Source of the DNA: Nitrospira sp.
GTDB taxonomy: Bacteria > Nitrospirota > Nitrospiria > Nitrospirales > Nitrospiraceae
NCBI GenBank assembly: GCA_030692565.1
Contig: JAUYAO010000045.1
Span: forward strand, 1 to 64,000
Direction of reading: 5' to 3'
DNA: 64,000 nt
Shown in pieces: positions 42,684 to 51,264 of this stretch. The position numbers were made by a program, and so were the translations under genes. Within the stretch, counting starts at the first letter, position 1. Every line of letters begins with the position of its first letter. The notes beneath the pieces were generated by a model, which worked only from the letters and a program-made list of their open reading frames with translations, was not told the origin of the DNA and did not search any database.

Positions 42684-43373
42684 ATGGATCAGCATTGCTC
42701 GCGCGTGAACGGACGAGTCGCGGTGGTCATCGGTTTCGTACTCTCGATGACGGCGGGGCTGGTTCTGGCCCAGTCCCGAATAGGGCTTGCGGCTGATCCC
42801 GGAGAGCAGATCGTGAAGTCGCTGTGCGTGCAATGTCATCGGATTGAAGGGAAGCCCGCCCCGCGCAAAACGAAGAAAGCGCCCGATCTCATCTGGGCCG
42901 GGAACAAATATCAGCGAGACTGGCTGGAAGGGTGGCTCCGGAATCCCGACTTCAAACATTACCCCGTCGGCTACGACTTTCGCCCGGAGCGCAAGAAGCG
43001 GCACCTGGCCTTGCCTGCCGATCAAGCGAAGGCGGTGGCGGGGTTTCTTGCGAAGCGGAAGGACGCTCGCATCACCGAAGGTGTGATGAAACCGAGCACG
43101 CCGGAACAGTTGGAGCGAGGCCAGAAGTTGTATCGGGAGCATGGCTGCCAGAACTGCCACTTCACGCCGGCGAAGACGGCAAAAGGGTATGCGGGAGGGA
43201 CGGCAAGCACATCCTTTATCAAGATCAATGAACGTTTGTATGCGGATTGGGTGTACCGCTTCAATCAGAATCCGAACGACTTCGAGCCGGAGAGCGGCGC
43301 CTATATCCCGAAGCCGCCGCTGCCGGACGAAGATATCTATGCAATCACGGCGTACATGATGACGCTCAAGTAA
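42684..43373 (+). CDS. Diheme cytochrome c (short relative of the triheme protein)
   Basis: 229 residues; signal peptide to about 37, heme motifs CVQCH (about 48-52) and CQNCH (about 152-156). KAPDLIWAGNKYQRDWLEGWL and YADWVYRFNQNPNDFEPESGAYIP show it to be the first two domains of the 37719/49755 family without the third. The ending DIYAITAYMMTLK is a normal class I helix. It follows sodC by 24 bases and probably shares its transcript. GGAGGACCTGAG precedes the ATG. Confidence 0.9.
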   Translation: MDQHCSRVNGRVAVVIGFVLSMTAGLVLAQSRIGLAADPGEQIVKSLCVQCHRIEGKPAPRKTKKAPDLIWAGNKYQRDWLEGWLRNPDFKHYPVGYDFRPERKKRHLALPADQAKAVAGFLAKRKDARITEGVMKPSTPEQLERGQKLYREHGCQNCHFTPAKTAKGYAGGTASTSFIKINERLYADWVYRFNQNPNDFEPESGAYIPKPPLPDEDIYAITAYMMTLK

Positions 43374-43447
43374 AGAGATGGAGCGTCGCGGCTGAAGCAT
43401 GTATGGCGACATGAACAGGGCGCTTTACGCGACGCGGGAGGACGACA

Positions 43448-43801
43448 ATGCGGCTGACAAGTGTGTTGAGTTTGTGTGTATGCACGGTTGTGCTGGGATT
43501 TACGCAGATGACTATGGCGGCTTCGCCCAAGGGCGATCCTGATGCCGGCAAGAAGATCTATCTGGAGAGTTGCCAGAGTTGCCATGGTCCGACGGGGAAG
43601 GGTGACAGCGACATGGCCGCTTATTTGACGCCTCCGCCCGCCAATCTTGCGGCCAAGGCGACCCAGGCGAAGACCGATGCGCAATTGCGAAAGGTCATTC
43701 TGGAAGGGCGGCCCGGCACGGCGATGTCGAGTTACGATGGAGCGTTTGAAGAGGCGCAACTAGCCGACCTGCTGGCCTATATCCGATCGCTTAAGCCGTA
43801 A
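43448..43801 (+). CDS. Monoheme cytochrome c, class I (small family, copy 4)
   Basis: 117 residues, signal peptide ending MTMA, heme motif CQSCH near residue 42, GKGDSD loop and Met ligand in GTAMSSY. It belongs with 2856, 24317, 33807 and 53634. It could take electrons from the diheme protein directly upstream (74 bases apart). GGGAGGAC lies just before the ATG. Confidence 0.88.
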   Translation: MRLTSVLSLCVCTVVLGFTQMTMAASPKGDPDAGKKIYLESCQSCHGPTGKGDSDMAAYLTPPPANLAAKATQAKTDAQLRKVILEGRPGTAMSSYDGAFEEAQLADLLAYIRSLKP

Positions 43802-43819
43802 TGTGCAACGAGGGTAATC

Positions 43820-44098
43820 ATGAATCCGCTCAATGTGCCACGCTGGTTTCTTTTCGGAACGGGGTGTCTGTTGCTGATCCTGGGGCTGGCTCTGCGCACG
43901 ACGCCGGGCGTGTCGCAAGGTCTCTCGGCCCAATTGCGGTTTGAGTACCGGGTGCTCGAAGTGCTTCCCGACACGCGCAGCATTCAAGCGGTGCTTACCG
44001 AGTATGGCCAATCCGGGTGGGAGTTGGCAGCGTTCGAGATGGGCGATCTGCAAACTCCGAGACTCATCTTCAAGAAGGGGGTTCCCGCTGCTCCATAG
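43820..44098 (+). CDS. DUF4177-like membrane-anchored protein
   Basis: 92 residues. One hydrophobic N-terminal helix (about 8-26) is followed by FEYRVLEVLPDTRSIQAVLTEYGQSGWELAAFEMGD, the pattern of DUF4177 (a small fold with a conserved GWEL). Function unknown. It is 18 bases behind the cytochrome gene and probably cotranscribed. AGGGTAATC precedes the ATG. Confidence 0.7.
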   Translation: MNPLNVPRWFLFGTGCLLLILGLALRTTPGVSQGLSAQLRFEYRVLEVLPDTRSIQAVLTEYGQSGWELAAFEMGDLQTPRLIFKKGVPAAP

Positions 44099-44176
44099 AG
44101 AGGGCGAAGGGGATTCGGCGATCTTCATCATGTTCAGGTCTCTGGGCCGGAGAGACCGTCTCAGAGGGAGGATCTC

Positions 44177-44761
44177 ATGTCGATCAGGACGTGGTTCGTC
44201 GGAGGCGTAGGCATTGCCTTGTGCGTGATCGGAGGCTGGGGGACTGGTATGGCCGGGAAGGATTCAGCCGGCAGCGTCCCGCTGGAAACGGTCGTGGACT
44301 ATCTCCATTCAGTGCTGGAGTCCAACCGGACGTTTTATACCGTCCACGTCGTGGAGCGAATGCAGCGGCGGGGTGTGATCGAATCGTCGGAGAAATGGCG
44401 CGAGGCCAGTGCGCTCCCGCTGCCGGCCCAATTCTTCCAGGAGGCGGCGAGCCTGGCGTCGTTGACGGGAAGCGCAGTGCAGTATCGATTGATCAGCTTG
44501 AATCCGATCAACAAGCAAAGCGGGCCTCGAAGCGATTTTGAGCGGAGGGCGCTTGAGGCGGTCATGGCGCACCCTGAGCAGCCGTATAAGGGGCAGGTCA
44601 AGGAGGGAGGAGTCCGCTACTTCCAGGCCCTGTATGCGGACTTTGCCGTCTCGCCGGTGTGTGTGAGTTGCCACAACGCCGATCCGCGCAGCCCGAAGCG
44701 TGACTACAAACTGAACGATGTGCTGGGTGCGGTCCTGATCTCGATTCCGATGCCGGAGTAA
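44177..44761 (+). CDS. DUF3365 (Tll0287-like) heme protein, copy 1
   Basis: 194 residues. Signal peptide to about 27, then a PAS-like DUF3365 domain. The N-terminal helix HVVERMQRRGVIESSEKWREASALPLPAQF is followed by the CVSCHN heme motif near residue 160 and GVRYFQALYADF. Members bind one c-type heme and are thought to sense redox state or gas. It differs from copy 2 at 52248 in sequence but shares the CxxCH site and ending (GAVLISIPMP). GGAGG at 44166 supports the start. Confidence 0.82.
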   Translation: MSIRTWFVGGVGIALCVIGGWGTGMAGKDSAGSVPLETVVDYLHSVLESNRTFYTVHVVERMQRRGVIESSEKWREASALPLPAQFFQEAASLASLTGSAVQYRLISLNPINKQSGPRSDFERRALEAVMAHPEQPYKGQVKEGGVRYFQALYADFAVSPVCVSCHNADPRSPKRDYKLNDVLGAVLISIPMPE

Positions 44762-44952
44762 ACGGAAAGCGTGGCACGGGTACGACGCGGAAGGGATCCA
44801 GCCCAGGCCGTAACATATCTCGGAAGGAAGGAGGGAACTATGATGAAATGATGCATCTAAGCTGACGGGCAAAGTCTTAGAAAACGAAGGCAGTGATCAT
44901 TAACCAGTCCGAACTTCCGGCCGGTGGAGTGCGCACTCAAGGAGGAGAGACC

Positions 44953-45564
44953 ATGCATACATTCCTGTTGAAGCATTTTCCGACAAAAGCCAAGGCCATG
45001 GCGATCGCCGCTCTTATGGCTGCATCGAGTGTGGTTGGCGTGACGGGACTGGCCCCCGCCTGGAGCGCGGAATCGGAAAAGGCCGCGTCCGGGCATGAAC
45101 TTCTCATGAAGGCCCATGAACAATTAGAAATTGCCATTCATTATGCTGAACTTGCCGTGGCTCCACACCAACCTGGTCAAGGATGGCATCGTGCACAGAC
45201 GCAACGGGCGATCAATGTTGTGGTGGGGGCAGGTAATCCGGACTTCAGCAAGGACGTCGAAAATCCAGGCGATGGCCGTGGCGTGATCAAATATCTTCAA
45301 GAGGCGCACAATGCGATGAAGGGCTGCACACCCGCCAATACCTGTGACGCGATTGAAAGCAGCTTGGAATATCTCAGGGCCGCGATTCAACACGGACAGC
45401 AGTCATTGAAAGAGGGGAATCGGGCTGGATTGTCCCAGCAGCAGGCTCGAATGCTCGGTGCTTTGTTGCGGGCTGCCTTGGGAACGCGTGAGACGGAATC
45501 CCCAACAATGGGAGCGATGACTTATGCGATTCGCATGACCGAACACATGGCTGAGCACAAGTAA
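44953..45564 (+). CDS. Exported helical protein of unknown function, paralog B
   Basis: 203 residues, exactly the length of its paralog at 3324. Signal peptide ending PAWSA (about 37). The mature part shares AHEQLEIAIHYAE, APHQPGQGWHRAQTQRAINVV, NPGDGRGVIKYLQEAHNAM and a C-terminal AMTYAIRMTEHMAE with paralog A (AMKQVGLKM at the same place). A disulfide-like pair (KGCTPANTC) is present only here. His residues are well spread; metal or heme binding is possible but no motif is definite. GGAGGAGAG precedes the ATG; a strong stem-loop follows. Confidence 0.62.
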   Translation: MHTFLLKHFPTKAKAMAIAALMAASSVVGVTGLAPAWSAESEKAASGHELLMKAHEQLEIAIHYAELAVAPHQPGQGWHRAQTQRAINVVVGAGNPDFSKDVENPGDGRGVIKYLQEAHNAMKGCTPANTCDAIESSLEYLRAAIQHGQQSLKEGNRAGLSQQQARMLGALLRAALGTRETESPTMGAMTYAIRMTEHMAEHK

Positions 45565-45583
45565 GCGGTAGGTAAGGACAGAT

Positions 45584-45617
45584 GAGCAGCGGCCGCGGGC
45601 TGGCGCGGCCGCTGCTC
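45584..45617 (+). terminator. Perfect 14-bp stem-loop after paralog B
   Basis: GAGCAGCGGCCGCG (45584-45597) is followed by a 6-base loop and its exact reverse complement CGCGGCCGCTGCTC (45604-45617). No T-run follows. Paralog A also has a perfect stem-loop in the same place (3957-3985), though with a different sequence. Confidence 0.65.
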
Positions 45618-45652
45618 ACAGGTGCTTCTACGGTTCGGCAATAGGGGACGAG

Positions 45653-46138
45653 ATGAACCGAATCACGATCGTATCGGTTGGATTGGGATTGGTTGGGCTG
45701 TTGAGCCTGACGGCTGTCGGGCAGGCTCAGCATGACCATGGGCACTCCATGATCAAGGAGGGAACTCCGGGCGATAGTCATCCTGACGAACGCGCGGCGC
45801 TGGGCCTCAGCCAGGCGGCTGAAGCAGGCATGAAGCTGACGATGCGCGAACATTTGGAGGCGATCCGGGACATTGTCGCTGCCCTGGGCCGGCAGGATTT
45901 CGAGCAGGCAGCCACAGTGGCGCACGAGGAACTCGGATTGCCCAAGCATCACCAGGCCATGCAACGGGAGGGCGGGGCGACGTTTCCGCCGAAGTATCAT
46001 GAGCTCGCGATGGCACACCATCAGGAGGCCGAGGATTTGGCCAAGGTGCTCCCCTCGAAAGACCTCCAGACGATCCTGCCGAAGCTCGAAAAAACCATCG
46101 GGGCCTGTGTGTCCTGCCACAGGGCTTATAAGTTGTGA
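45653..46138 (+). CDS. Cytochrome c'-like (class II) protein, copy 1
   Basis: 161 residues. Signal peptide to about 25; a His-rich mature N-terminus (HDHGHSM); four predicted helices; the heme motif CVSCHRAYKL is at the extreme C-terminus, as in class II cytochromes c' and c556. These bind NO or O2 or act as electron carriers. The block HHQAM...FPPKYHELAMAHHQEAEDLAKVLPSKDLQ recurs in the protein at 56678. GGGACGAG precedes the ATG. Confidence 0.78.
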   Translation: MNRITIVSVGLGLVGLLSLTAVGQAQHDHGHSMIKEGTPGDSHPDERAALGLSQAAEAGMKLTMREHLEAIRDIVAALGRQDFEQAATVAHEELGLPKHHQAMQREGGATFPPKYHELAMAHHQEAEDLAKVLPSKDLQTILPKLEKTIGACVSCHRAYKL

Positions 46139-46147
46139 CGGGTGACC

Positions 46148-46648
46148 ATGATCGACGAAAAGACCAAAGGCATGATCCTCGAAGCTCTGAACGATGAGTA
46201 CAAGGCGCGGGCGTTCTATCGCCTGGTGATCAAGACCTTCGGCCCTGCGCGGCCCTTCGTCAACATCGTGGAGGCGGAAGACACCCATGCGAGAGCGCTC
46301 GAAGCGCTCTGTCCTCGGTACGGGATTCCTCTCCCGTCCGATGACTGGGAGGCAACGCTGCAGCCTCCCGCATCTATTCTGGAAGCCTGCCTGGCCGGCG
46401 TCGAAGGGGAACATGAAAATATCGCCATGTATAACCGGTTCCTGCGTGAGACGGAGAATCCCGAGGTGAGAAGTCTCTTTCAACGGCTCCAAGCCAGGTC
46501 ACGCGACGCCCATCTTCCCGCATTTGAGCGATGCGTCGCGCAAGGCGGGGAAGCAGGGCGAGGGCCTGGTCGAGGGAAGGAGCTGCCAGGGAGAACACAA
46601 GCTGGCTCCGGTCAAAAACGATTCCGTCGTCAAGGGAGGACCACATGA
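46148..46648 (+). CDS. Ferritin-like protein (DUF2202-type)
   Basis: 166 residues. DEYKARAFYRLVIKTFG, EAEDTHARALEAL, GVEGEHENIAMYNRFL and SRDAHLPAFERC hold the Glu and His residues of a ferritin-like di-iron four-helix bundle. The last 35 residues are Gly/Arg/Lys-rich and not part of the fold. Possible roles are iron handling or peroxide reduction. ATG 46148 (or GTG 46142). The end overlaps the next start by four bases (ATGA). Confidence 0.78.
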   Translation: MIDEKTKGMILEALNDEYKARAFYRLVIKTFGPARPFVNIVEAEDTHARALEALCPRYGIPLPSDDWEATLQPPASILEACLAGVEGEHENIAMYNRFLRETENPEVRSLFQRLQARSRDAHLPAFERCVAQGGEAGRGPGRGKELPGRTQAGSGQKRFRRQGRTT

Positions 46649-47655
46649 CGTCATTGCTCGAAAAAGGTGGCGGGACCTTTGCCGGGATCAAAATGCTGCT
46701 CTGTGAGAATCCGTTGCCGCCGCTGGATGAAGCGATCGCCGCTGCCCAAGAGGAACTGGCCCGGAGCAACTACTACACGGAAGCCTACTCTGCGCCGCTC
46801 CGCCGGTTGCTGAGCGAACAGCTTGGTGTGCCTGAGCGGCTGATTCATATCAATGCCGGTTCGGAACTGATCCTTCGCCAACTGTTTTCGAGACTCGGAA
46901 AGCGCGTGCACTTGCTGACGCCGACCTATGTGCTGTTCCCCGAGATTGCCGAATCCTACACAGAGACCTATCTTTTGCCACAGGACAATTTCACCTTCGA
47001 CCTGGCCCGGTTGACCATTCCGCCGGACACGACGCTCGTGGCGATCGTGAATCCCAACAATCCAAACGGCGGCACGTTCGACATGGCGCCGCTGCCCGAT
47101 CTGCTCGCGCGCTACCCGCACACGCATTTCCTGGTCGACGAAGCCTTCGTCGGCATGGCCGGCCAATCGGTCGCCTCCTGGGTGCCGCGTTATCAAAACC
47201 TCCTGGTGACCCGCACGCTGTCGAAGGCCCACAGTCTGGCCGGGTTCCGCGTGGGCTACGCGATCCTTCCGGAACCGCTGGCCGACGATCTCAATCAGAA
47301 CAACGACGCCTATCCCTTGGCCCGTTCCAGCGAGGCGGCGGCAATTGCCACGTTGCGCTACGAAGACAAGATTCGAGCGCGAGCTGTGGAGTTGAGGGGA
47401 TGGGCAAGGGAGCTGGCGGTTGAGTTGGAGAAGCTTGGCGTGAAGACGTTCCCTTCAGAAACCTATTTCTTTCTGGCCGATGTGGCCCCGCACGATGCGA
47501 CGGTCGTTGCGACGCGACTCCGCGAACAGAAGATTCTGATCAAACCGCTGAAAGATTCCCGGCTGGGTCCCGGCTATATGCGTGTGACGACGGCATTGCC
47601 GGAAGACAACCGGCGGTTTCTTGACGCGATGAGAGAGGTTCTGGCCCGGTTGTGA
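46645..47655 (+). CDS. PLP-dependent aminotransferase, HisC-like
   Basis: 336 residues, fold type I. YYTEAYSAPLRRLLSEQLG and VNPNNPNGG bind cofactor and substrate; the PLP lysine is in TRTLSKAHSLAGFRVGYA, the form typical of histidinol-phosphate aminotransferase and related cobC/HisC proteins. It lies far from any his gene, among redox genes, so histidinol phosphate is not assured. GGGAGGACC precedes ATG 46645, which overlaps the ferritin-like stop. Cytoplasmic. Confidence 0.82.
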   Translation: MTSLLEKGGGTFAGIKMLLCENPLPPLDEAIAAAQEELARSNYYTEAYSAPLRRLLSEQLGVPERLIHINAGSELILRQLFSRLGKRVHLLTPTYVLFPEIAESYTETYLLPQDNFTFDLARLTIPPDTTLVAIVNPNNPNGGTFDMAPLPDLLARYPHTHFLVDEAFVGMAGQSVASWVPRYQNLLVTRTLSKAHSLAGFRVGYAILPEPLADDLNQNNDAYPLARSSEAAAIATLRYEDKIRARAVELRGWARELAVELEKLGVKTFPSETYFFLADVAPHDATVVATRLREQKILIKPLKDSRLGPGYMRVTTALPEDNRRFLDAMREVLARL

Positions 47656-47717
47656 TGACGCCTGTGCGGCCGGCGAAACGACGAACCTTCCATCACCTCA
47701 GCAGAGAGGAGTTCCCT

Positions 47718-48255
47718 ATGATCAGGCGAATGGCATCTACCGTGGCGATGGGGGTGGCAGTGTTCGCGATCGCAGCTTGTGTGGCGATGCAGGCGGGTTC
47801 TGCGCCGAAAGACGGAGAGGTGGCCTTGCCGGCCGATTACAAGTCCTGGCCGGTGTGTTTGAAGGAGGTGCAGAAACCGGATGCCGTCAGAGATTTGTAT
47901 GTCAACCCTGTCGGGTCCCGCACGGCCCAGGGCCAGATGGTCCCGAACGGGACCCAGTTCGTGATGGAAATCTACAGCGGCAAGAAAGCGGCCGATGGCA
48001 TCTTTGAAAAAGACGCGGCGGGGAAGCTGGTGAAAGACAAGCTCGCCAAGGTCTTTGTCATGGGCAAGGGGGAAGGCTGGGGGCAGGACGTCCCGGACAA
48101 CGTCAAGACCGGCGCCTGGGTCTATGCCGCCTACGGGCCGGATGCAGCCTCTGAAGGCGAATTTTGCCGAGTGCCGGGCCTGCCATGTGCCGCTGGCGCA
48201 GAAGGACTTCGTCCACCGGTACGACGAGTATTTCGAGAAACGGAGCGGCCATTAA
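47718..48255 (+). pseudogene. Cytochrome P460-family protein, frameshifted
   Basis: The signal/lipoprotein start (AIAACVAMQAG) and P460 core (PADYKSWPVCLKEV, QFVMEIYSGKKA, VFVMGKGEGWG, GAWVYAAYGPDA) run in one frame. Then the frame becomes nonsense, while the next frame from about 48145 reads QPLKANFAECRACHVPLAQK, with the expected CRACH heme site, to a stop at 48253-48255. The shift is +1 (or loss of two bases) near 48141-48148. Cytochrome P460 enzymes oxidise hydroxylamine or bind NO. As it stands the heme motif is not in the main frame. Start follows AGAGAGGAG. Confidence 0.82.
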
Positions 48256-48288
48256 GGCGCTGAGAGGCAAAGAATAGGGAGGTGGTCG

Positions 48289-49368
48289 ATGAGGTGTAGA
48301 AGAAGGCAGGTGTTGTGGTTTGCGATGATCGCCGGTGCGGTGAGTCTGTTTGTGCTCGCCGCCGAGCTGTCGGCACAGAATGCGTTCGGCGGTGGCAATT
48401 CGTCACCGGGAACGGTGTCGCTCGACGGCGTGACGGTTCCTGATATCGGGCCACTGCCGACAGTCGTGCCGATCCCTGCTACAAACCTCAATTACAAGGC
48501 CAAGGTGGATCTGGGAAAACAGCTCTACTTCGACGGGCGGCTTTCCAAGAACAACGCCATTTCCTGCGCGTTTTGCCACAACCCCTTCACCGGCTTTGCC
48601 GACCCGCGCCAAACCTCAATCGGCGTGGGCGGAGGGGTCGGAGGGCGGCAGGCTCCGTCGGTGTATAACACCGGATTCATTCCGCTCCAATTCTGGGACG
48701 GCCGCGCCGGTTCGCTGGAGGAACAGGCCATCGGTCCGGTCGTCAATCCTGTCGAAATGGCCGAGACGCACGAGAATGTCGTCAAGAAGCTCGGCAAGAT
48801 CAAAGGCTACCAGCAGCAGTTCCGGACGGTCTTTGGGACGGACGTGAATCTTCAGGGACTCGCCGAAGCCATTGCGGCTTATGAGCGGACGGTCGTTTCG
48901 ACGAACTCCGCATTCGACAAGTATGTGCTGGGCGATGCCAAGGCGATGGACGAATCGGCGATCCGTGGGATGTCTCTGTTCAAAGGCAAGGCGCGCTGCG
49001 TCCTCTGTCACAACGGGCCAAACTTTACCGACAATCAGTTCCATAACCTGGGCGTCCCTCAGGAAGGCCCCATGAAAGAGGATCTGGGCCGTTTCTACGT
49101 GACACGGCAGGAGCAGGATAAGGGCGCCTTTAAGACGCAGACGCTCAGGAGCATCACCGAGACCGCGCCCTACATGCATGACGGCGTCTTCAAAACGCTG
49201 GAAGAGGTCGTAGATTTTCTTGATCAAGGCGGCGGACAGAATCCCAACCTGAGTCCGATGGTGAAACCGCTGGGGCTGACGCAGCAGGAGAAAGCCGATC
49301 TGATCGCGTTTCTGAAAGCGCTGGCAGGCGAACCGGTCAAGTTCGAAATGCCGAAGTTGCCGAAGTGA
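48289..49368 (+). CDS. Diheme cytochrome c peroxidase (CcpA/MauG family)
   Basis: 359 residues. Signal peptide to about 29; heme motifs CAFCH (93-97) and CVLCH (237-241). The N-terminal heme domain (LGKQLYFDGRLSKNNAISC, GGRQAPSVYN, FWDGRAGSLEEQA) and C-terminal LRSITETAPYMHDGVF are the standard di-heme peroxidase pattern. It reduces hydrogen peroxide with electrons from small cytochromes c, several of which are encoded around it. GGGAGGTGG lies close to the ATG at 48289. Confidence 0.92.
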   Translation: MRCRRRQVLWFAMIAGAVSLFVLAAELSAQNAFGGGNSSPGTVSLDGVTVPDIGPLPTVVPIPATNLNYKAKVDLGKQLYFDGRLSKNNAISCAFCHNPFTGFADPRQTSIGVGGGVGGRQAPSVYNTGFIPLQFWDGRAGSLEEQAIGPVVNPVEMAETHENVVKKLGKIKGYQQQFRTVFGTDVNLQGLAEAIAAYERTVVSTNSAFDKYVLGDAKAMDESAIRGMSLFKGKARCVLCHNGPNFTDNQFHNLGVPQEGPMKEDLGRFYVTRQEQDKGAFKTQTLRSITETAPYMHDGVFKTLEEVVDFLDQGGGQNPNLSPMVKPLGLTQQEKADLIAFLKALAGEPVKFEMPKLPK

Positions 49369-49439
49369 GGCGGTTGAGGAAGAAATGACGTAATGCCGAC
49401 AGCAATCACATTCGCAGATTCGCGCAAGGAGGTAACGTC

Positions 49440-49685
49440 ATGGACACACAGCCAGTACATGAGAGACCAGTGAAGACACGCCGGGTGGCGGCTGCAAAGA
49501 CTCAGAGTCCGGACGCTGTTCCGGTAGCGAGCAAATCATCTGTGTCCGTCTGCGACGACCTCCAGGTACTCATCGCCAAGCGCGCGTATGAGCTTCATCT
49601 GGAACGAGGTTGTCGAGACGGCAATGCGTTCGATGATTGGTTGGAAGCGGAACGGGAAATCCTGAGTCAGGTTCCGCCGGTCTAG
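49440..49685 (+). CDS. DUF2934 small protein
   Basis: 81 residues. The second half, LIAKRAYELHLERGCRDGNAFDDWLEAEREIL, is the DUF2934 motif, common in short proteins of unknown role in stress or phage-defence contexts. The N-terminal half is basic and low in complexity. Cytoplasmic; no partner is evident. GGAGG is six bases upstream of the ATG. Confidence 0.8.
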   Translation: MDTQPVHERPVKTRRVAAAKTQSPDAVPVASKSSVSVCDDLQVLIAKRAYELHLERGCRDGNAFDDWLEAEREILSQVPPV

Positions 49686-49754
49686 TCATCGGTTCTTCGC
49701 TGCGGGAAGCTTTTCGTAGGAACAGGCGAGTATCAACAACAGGAGGACTCATTC

Positions 49755-51170
49755 ATGAGCACCATGAACCGGAAGTTTCGTCTGGGGATTCGCCTGACCG
49801 CGCGCGCTGTCATGGGAGGTGCGGCGCTGGCGTTGTCGGCGAACGACGAGCAGCAGACGCGCGCCCTCCTGCAGAAATCCTGCGCAGGCTGCCATCGCCT
49901 TGAGGGGGCGGCCGATTCACGGTTCAAGCTCAGCGCCCCTGATCTCATCGGAGGAGGCAGCAAGTTCAAGCGGGAGTGGCTCACCGGCTGGTTGGCGGGC
50001 AAAGAAGATCCGGTCTACGCCAAGAGCTATCGCTGGGATCAGTCGCAGCAGCCCGACCGGCATCCGGTGGTCTCTGAAAACGAGGCGGGGCAGATCGCCG
50101 ACTACTTCGAGAAACAGCTCAAAGATCCCCGGGTGAAAGAGGGGGCGATCGATCTTTCGACGTTCAGCGCCATCGAAGCGAAGTTCGGAGAACAGCTCTT
50201 CAAGGACCATTCCTGCATCGGGTGCCATCAGATCATGGTGGACGGGAAACCGACGGGTGGCCCGCAGAGCGCCTCCTTCGTGACCAGCGGCCGCCGGCTG
50301 AAGGCGGACTGGATCTATCGGTTCAATTCCAACCCCCCTGATTTCGTGCCGCATAGCGGAGAGTTTGTCGCCGATGTCAGCGCATTGGGGCTACGCTACA
50401 TCACCGGGTTCATCGCGACTCGAGGGTGGAACGAGTTCAAGTTCTACGAACCCTGGACGGCCGACCCGTTCCGGAAAGCGGATGCGACACGTGGGGGCCA
50501 GGTGTACAAGGAATATTGCGCCCAGTGCCACGGCGCGACCGGTCAGGGTGATGGAGCCGCCGCATCAGGATTGGATCCGAAGCCGGCCGTGCATGCCAAG
50601 ATCGCGTTCGACAAGCTGCCCGATGAGTATCTCTACAACGTCATCAACTACGGAGGCAAAGGGGTGGGGAAGTCTTCCCTGATGCCGTACTGGTCTTTGA
50701 CTCTGGAGCAGCCTGGCGTGGCGGATGTGATGGCCTATCTGCGGCAGACGTTCAAGGGAGCGGTTGTTGCCGAGGCGACGGCCGGGGCGGCCGGTGGTCC
50801 ATTAGGGGTGTGTCCGCAACCGCGAGCCACGAAGAGAGCTCCGGCGGATTTTCTCAAACGGACGAATCCGCTTCCGGCGACGCCGGCACATGTCCAGGCA
50901 GGCAAGACATGGTTTGTTGAAACCGCTAAGCCCCTCGCCTGTATGAATTGCCACGGGCAGCAAGGGGACGGCGCCGGCCCGATCGGTGCGGCGCTGGTGC
51001 CGCCTCCGCGGAACTTCACCTGTGGCGCGACGATGAAAGACATTACCGATGGCCAGCTGTTCTGGGTGATTAAGAACGGCTCGTCGGGAACCGGGATGAT
51101 GGCATTCCCGGGACTGTCCGACGACGAAGTTTGGCAGATCATCCACTATCTGCGCACCTTGGCGCGATGA
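49755..51170 (+). CDS. Tetraheme cytochrome c (extended form of the triheme protein)
   Basis: 471 residues. Four heme motifs: CAGCH (43-47), CIGCH (154-158), CAQCH (255-259) and CMNCH (396-400). Domains 1-3 align closely with the triheme cytochrome at 37719 (LSAPDLIGGGSKFKREWLTGWL, FRKADATRGGQVYKEYCAQCHG). A linker of about 40 residues (VAEATAGAAGGPLG...) joins a fourth class I domain similar to the heme domain at 40390, with GSSGTGMMAF as Met-ligand region. Signal peptide to about 29. AGGAGGAC precedes the ATG. Confidence 0.92.
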   Translation: MSTMNRKFRLGIRLTARAVMGGAALALSANDEQQTRALLQKSCAGCHRLEGAADSRFKLSAPDLIGGGSKFKREWLTGWLAGKEDPVYAKSYRWDQSQQPDRHPVVSENEAGQIADYFEKQLKDPRVKEGAIDLSTFSAIEAKFGEQLFKDHSCIGCHQIMVDGKPTGGPQSASFVTSGRRLKADWIYRFNSNPPDFVPHSGEFVADVSALGLRYITGFIATRGWNEFKFYEPWTADPFRKADATRGGQVYKEYCAQCHGATGQGDGAAASGLDPKPAVHAKIAFDKLPDEYLYNVINYGGKGVGKSSLMPYWSLTLEQPGVADVMAYLRQTFKGAVVAEATAGAAGGPLGVCPQPRATKRAPADFLKRTNPLPATPAHVQAGKTWFVETAKPLACMNCHGQQGDGAGPIGAALVPPPRNFTCGATMKDITDGQLFWVIKNGSSGTGMMAFPGLSDDEVWQIIHYLRTLAR

Positions 51171-51264
51171 TGAGGGCGACTACAGCAGGACCGGCCGGTA
51201 TGGGGGGAGAGCGGTTCTTCTCGCGGTTGGTCACGGTTCAAGCTGAAACAATGGGAGGGTCATC

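Noticed and set aside
42126-43412. 428-codon - strand frame opposite sodC and the diheme cytochrome
   Set aside because: Both + strand genes have clear catalytic or heme motifs; the antisense product has none.
46645-47655. Naming the aminotransferase hisC
   Set aside because: The sequence is HisC-like, but no other his genes are near and several related transaminases share these motifs.
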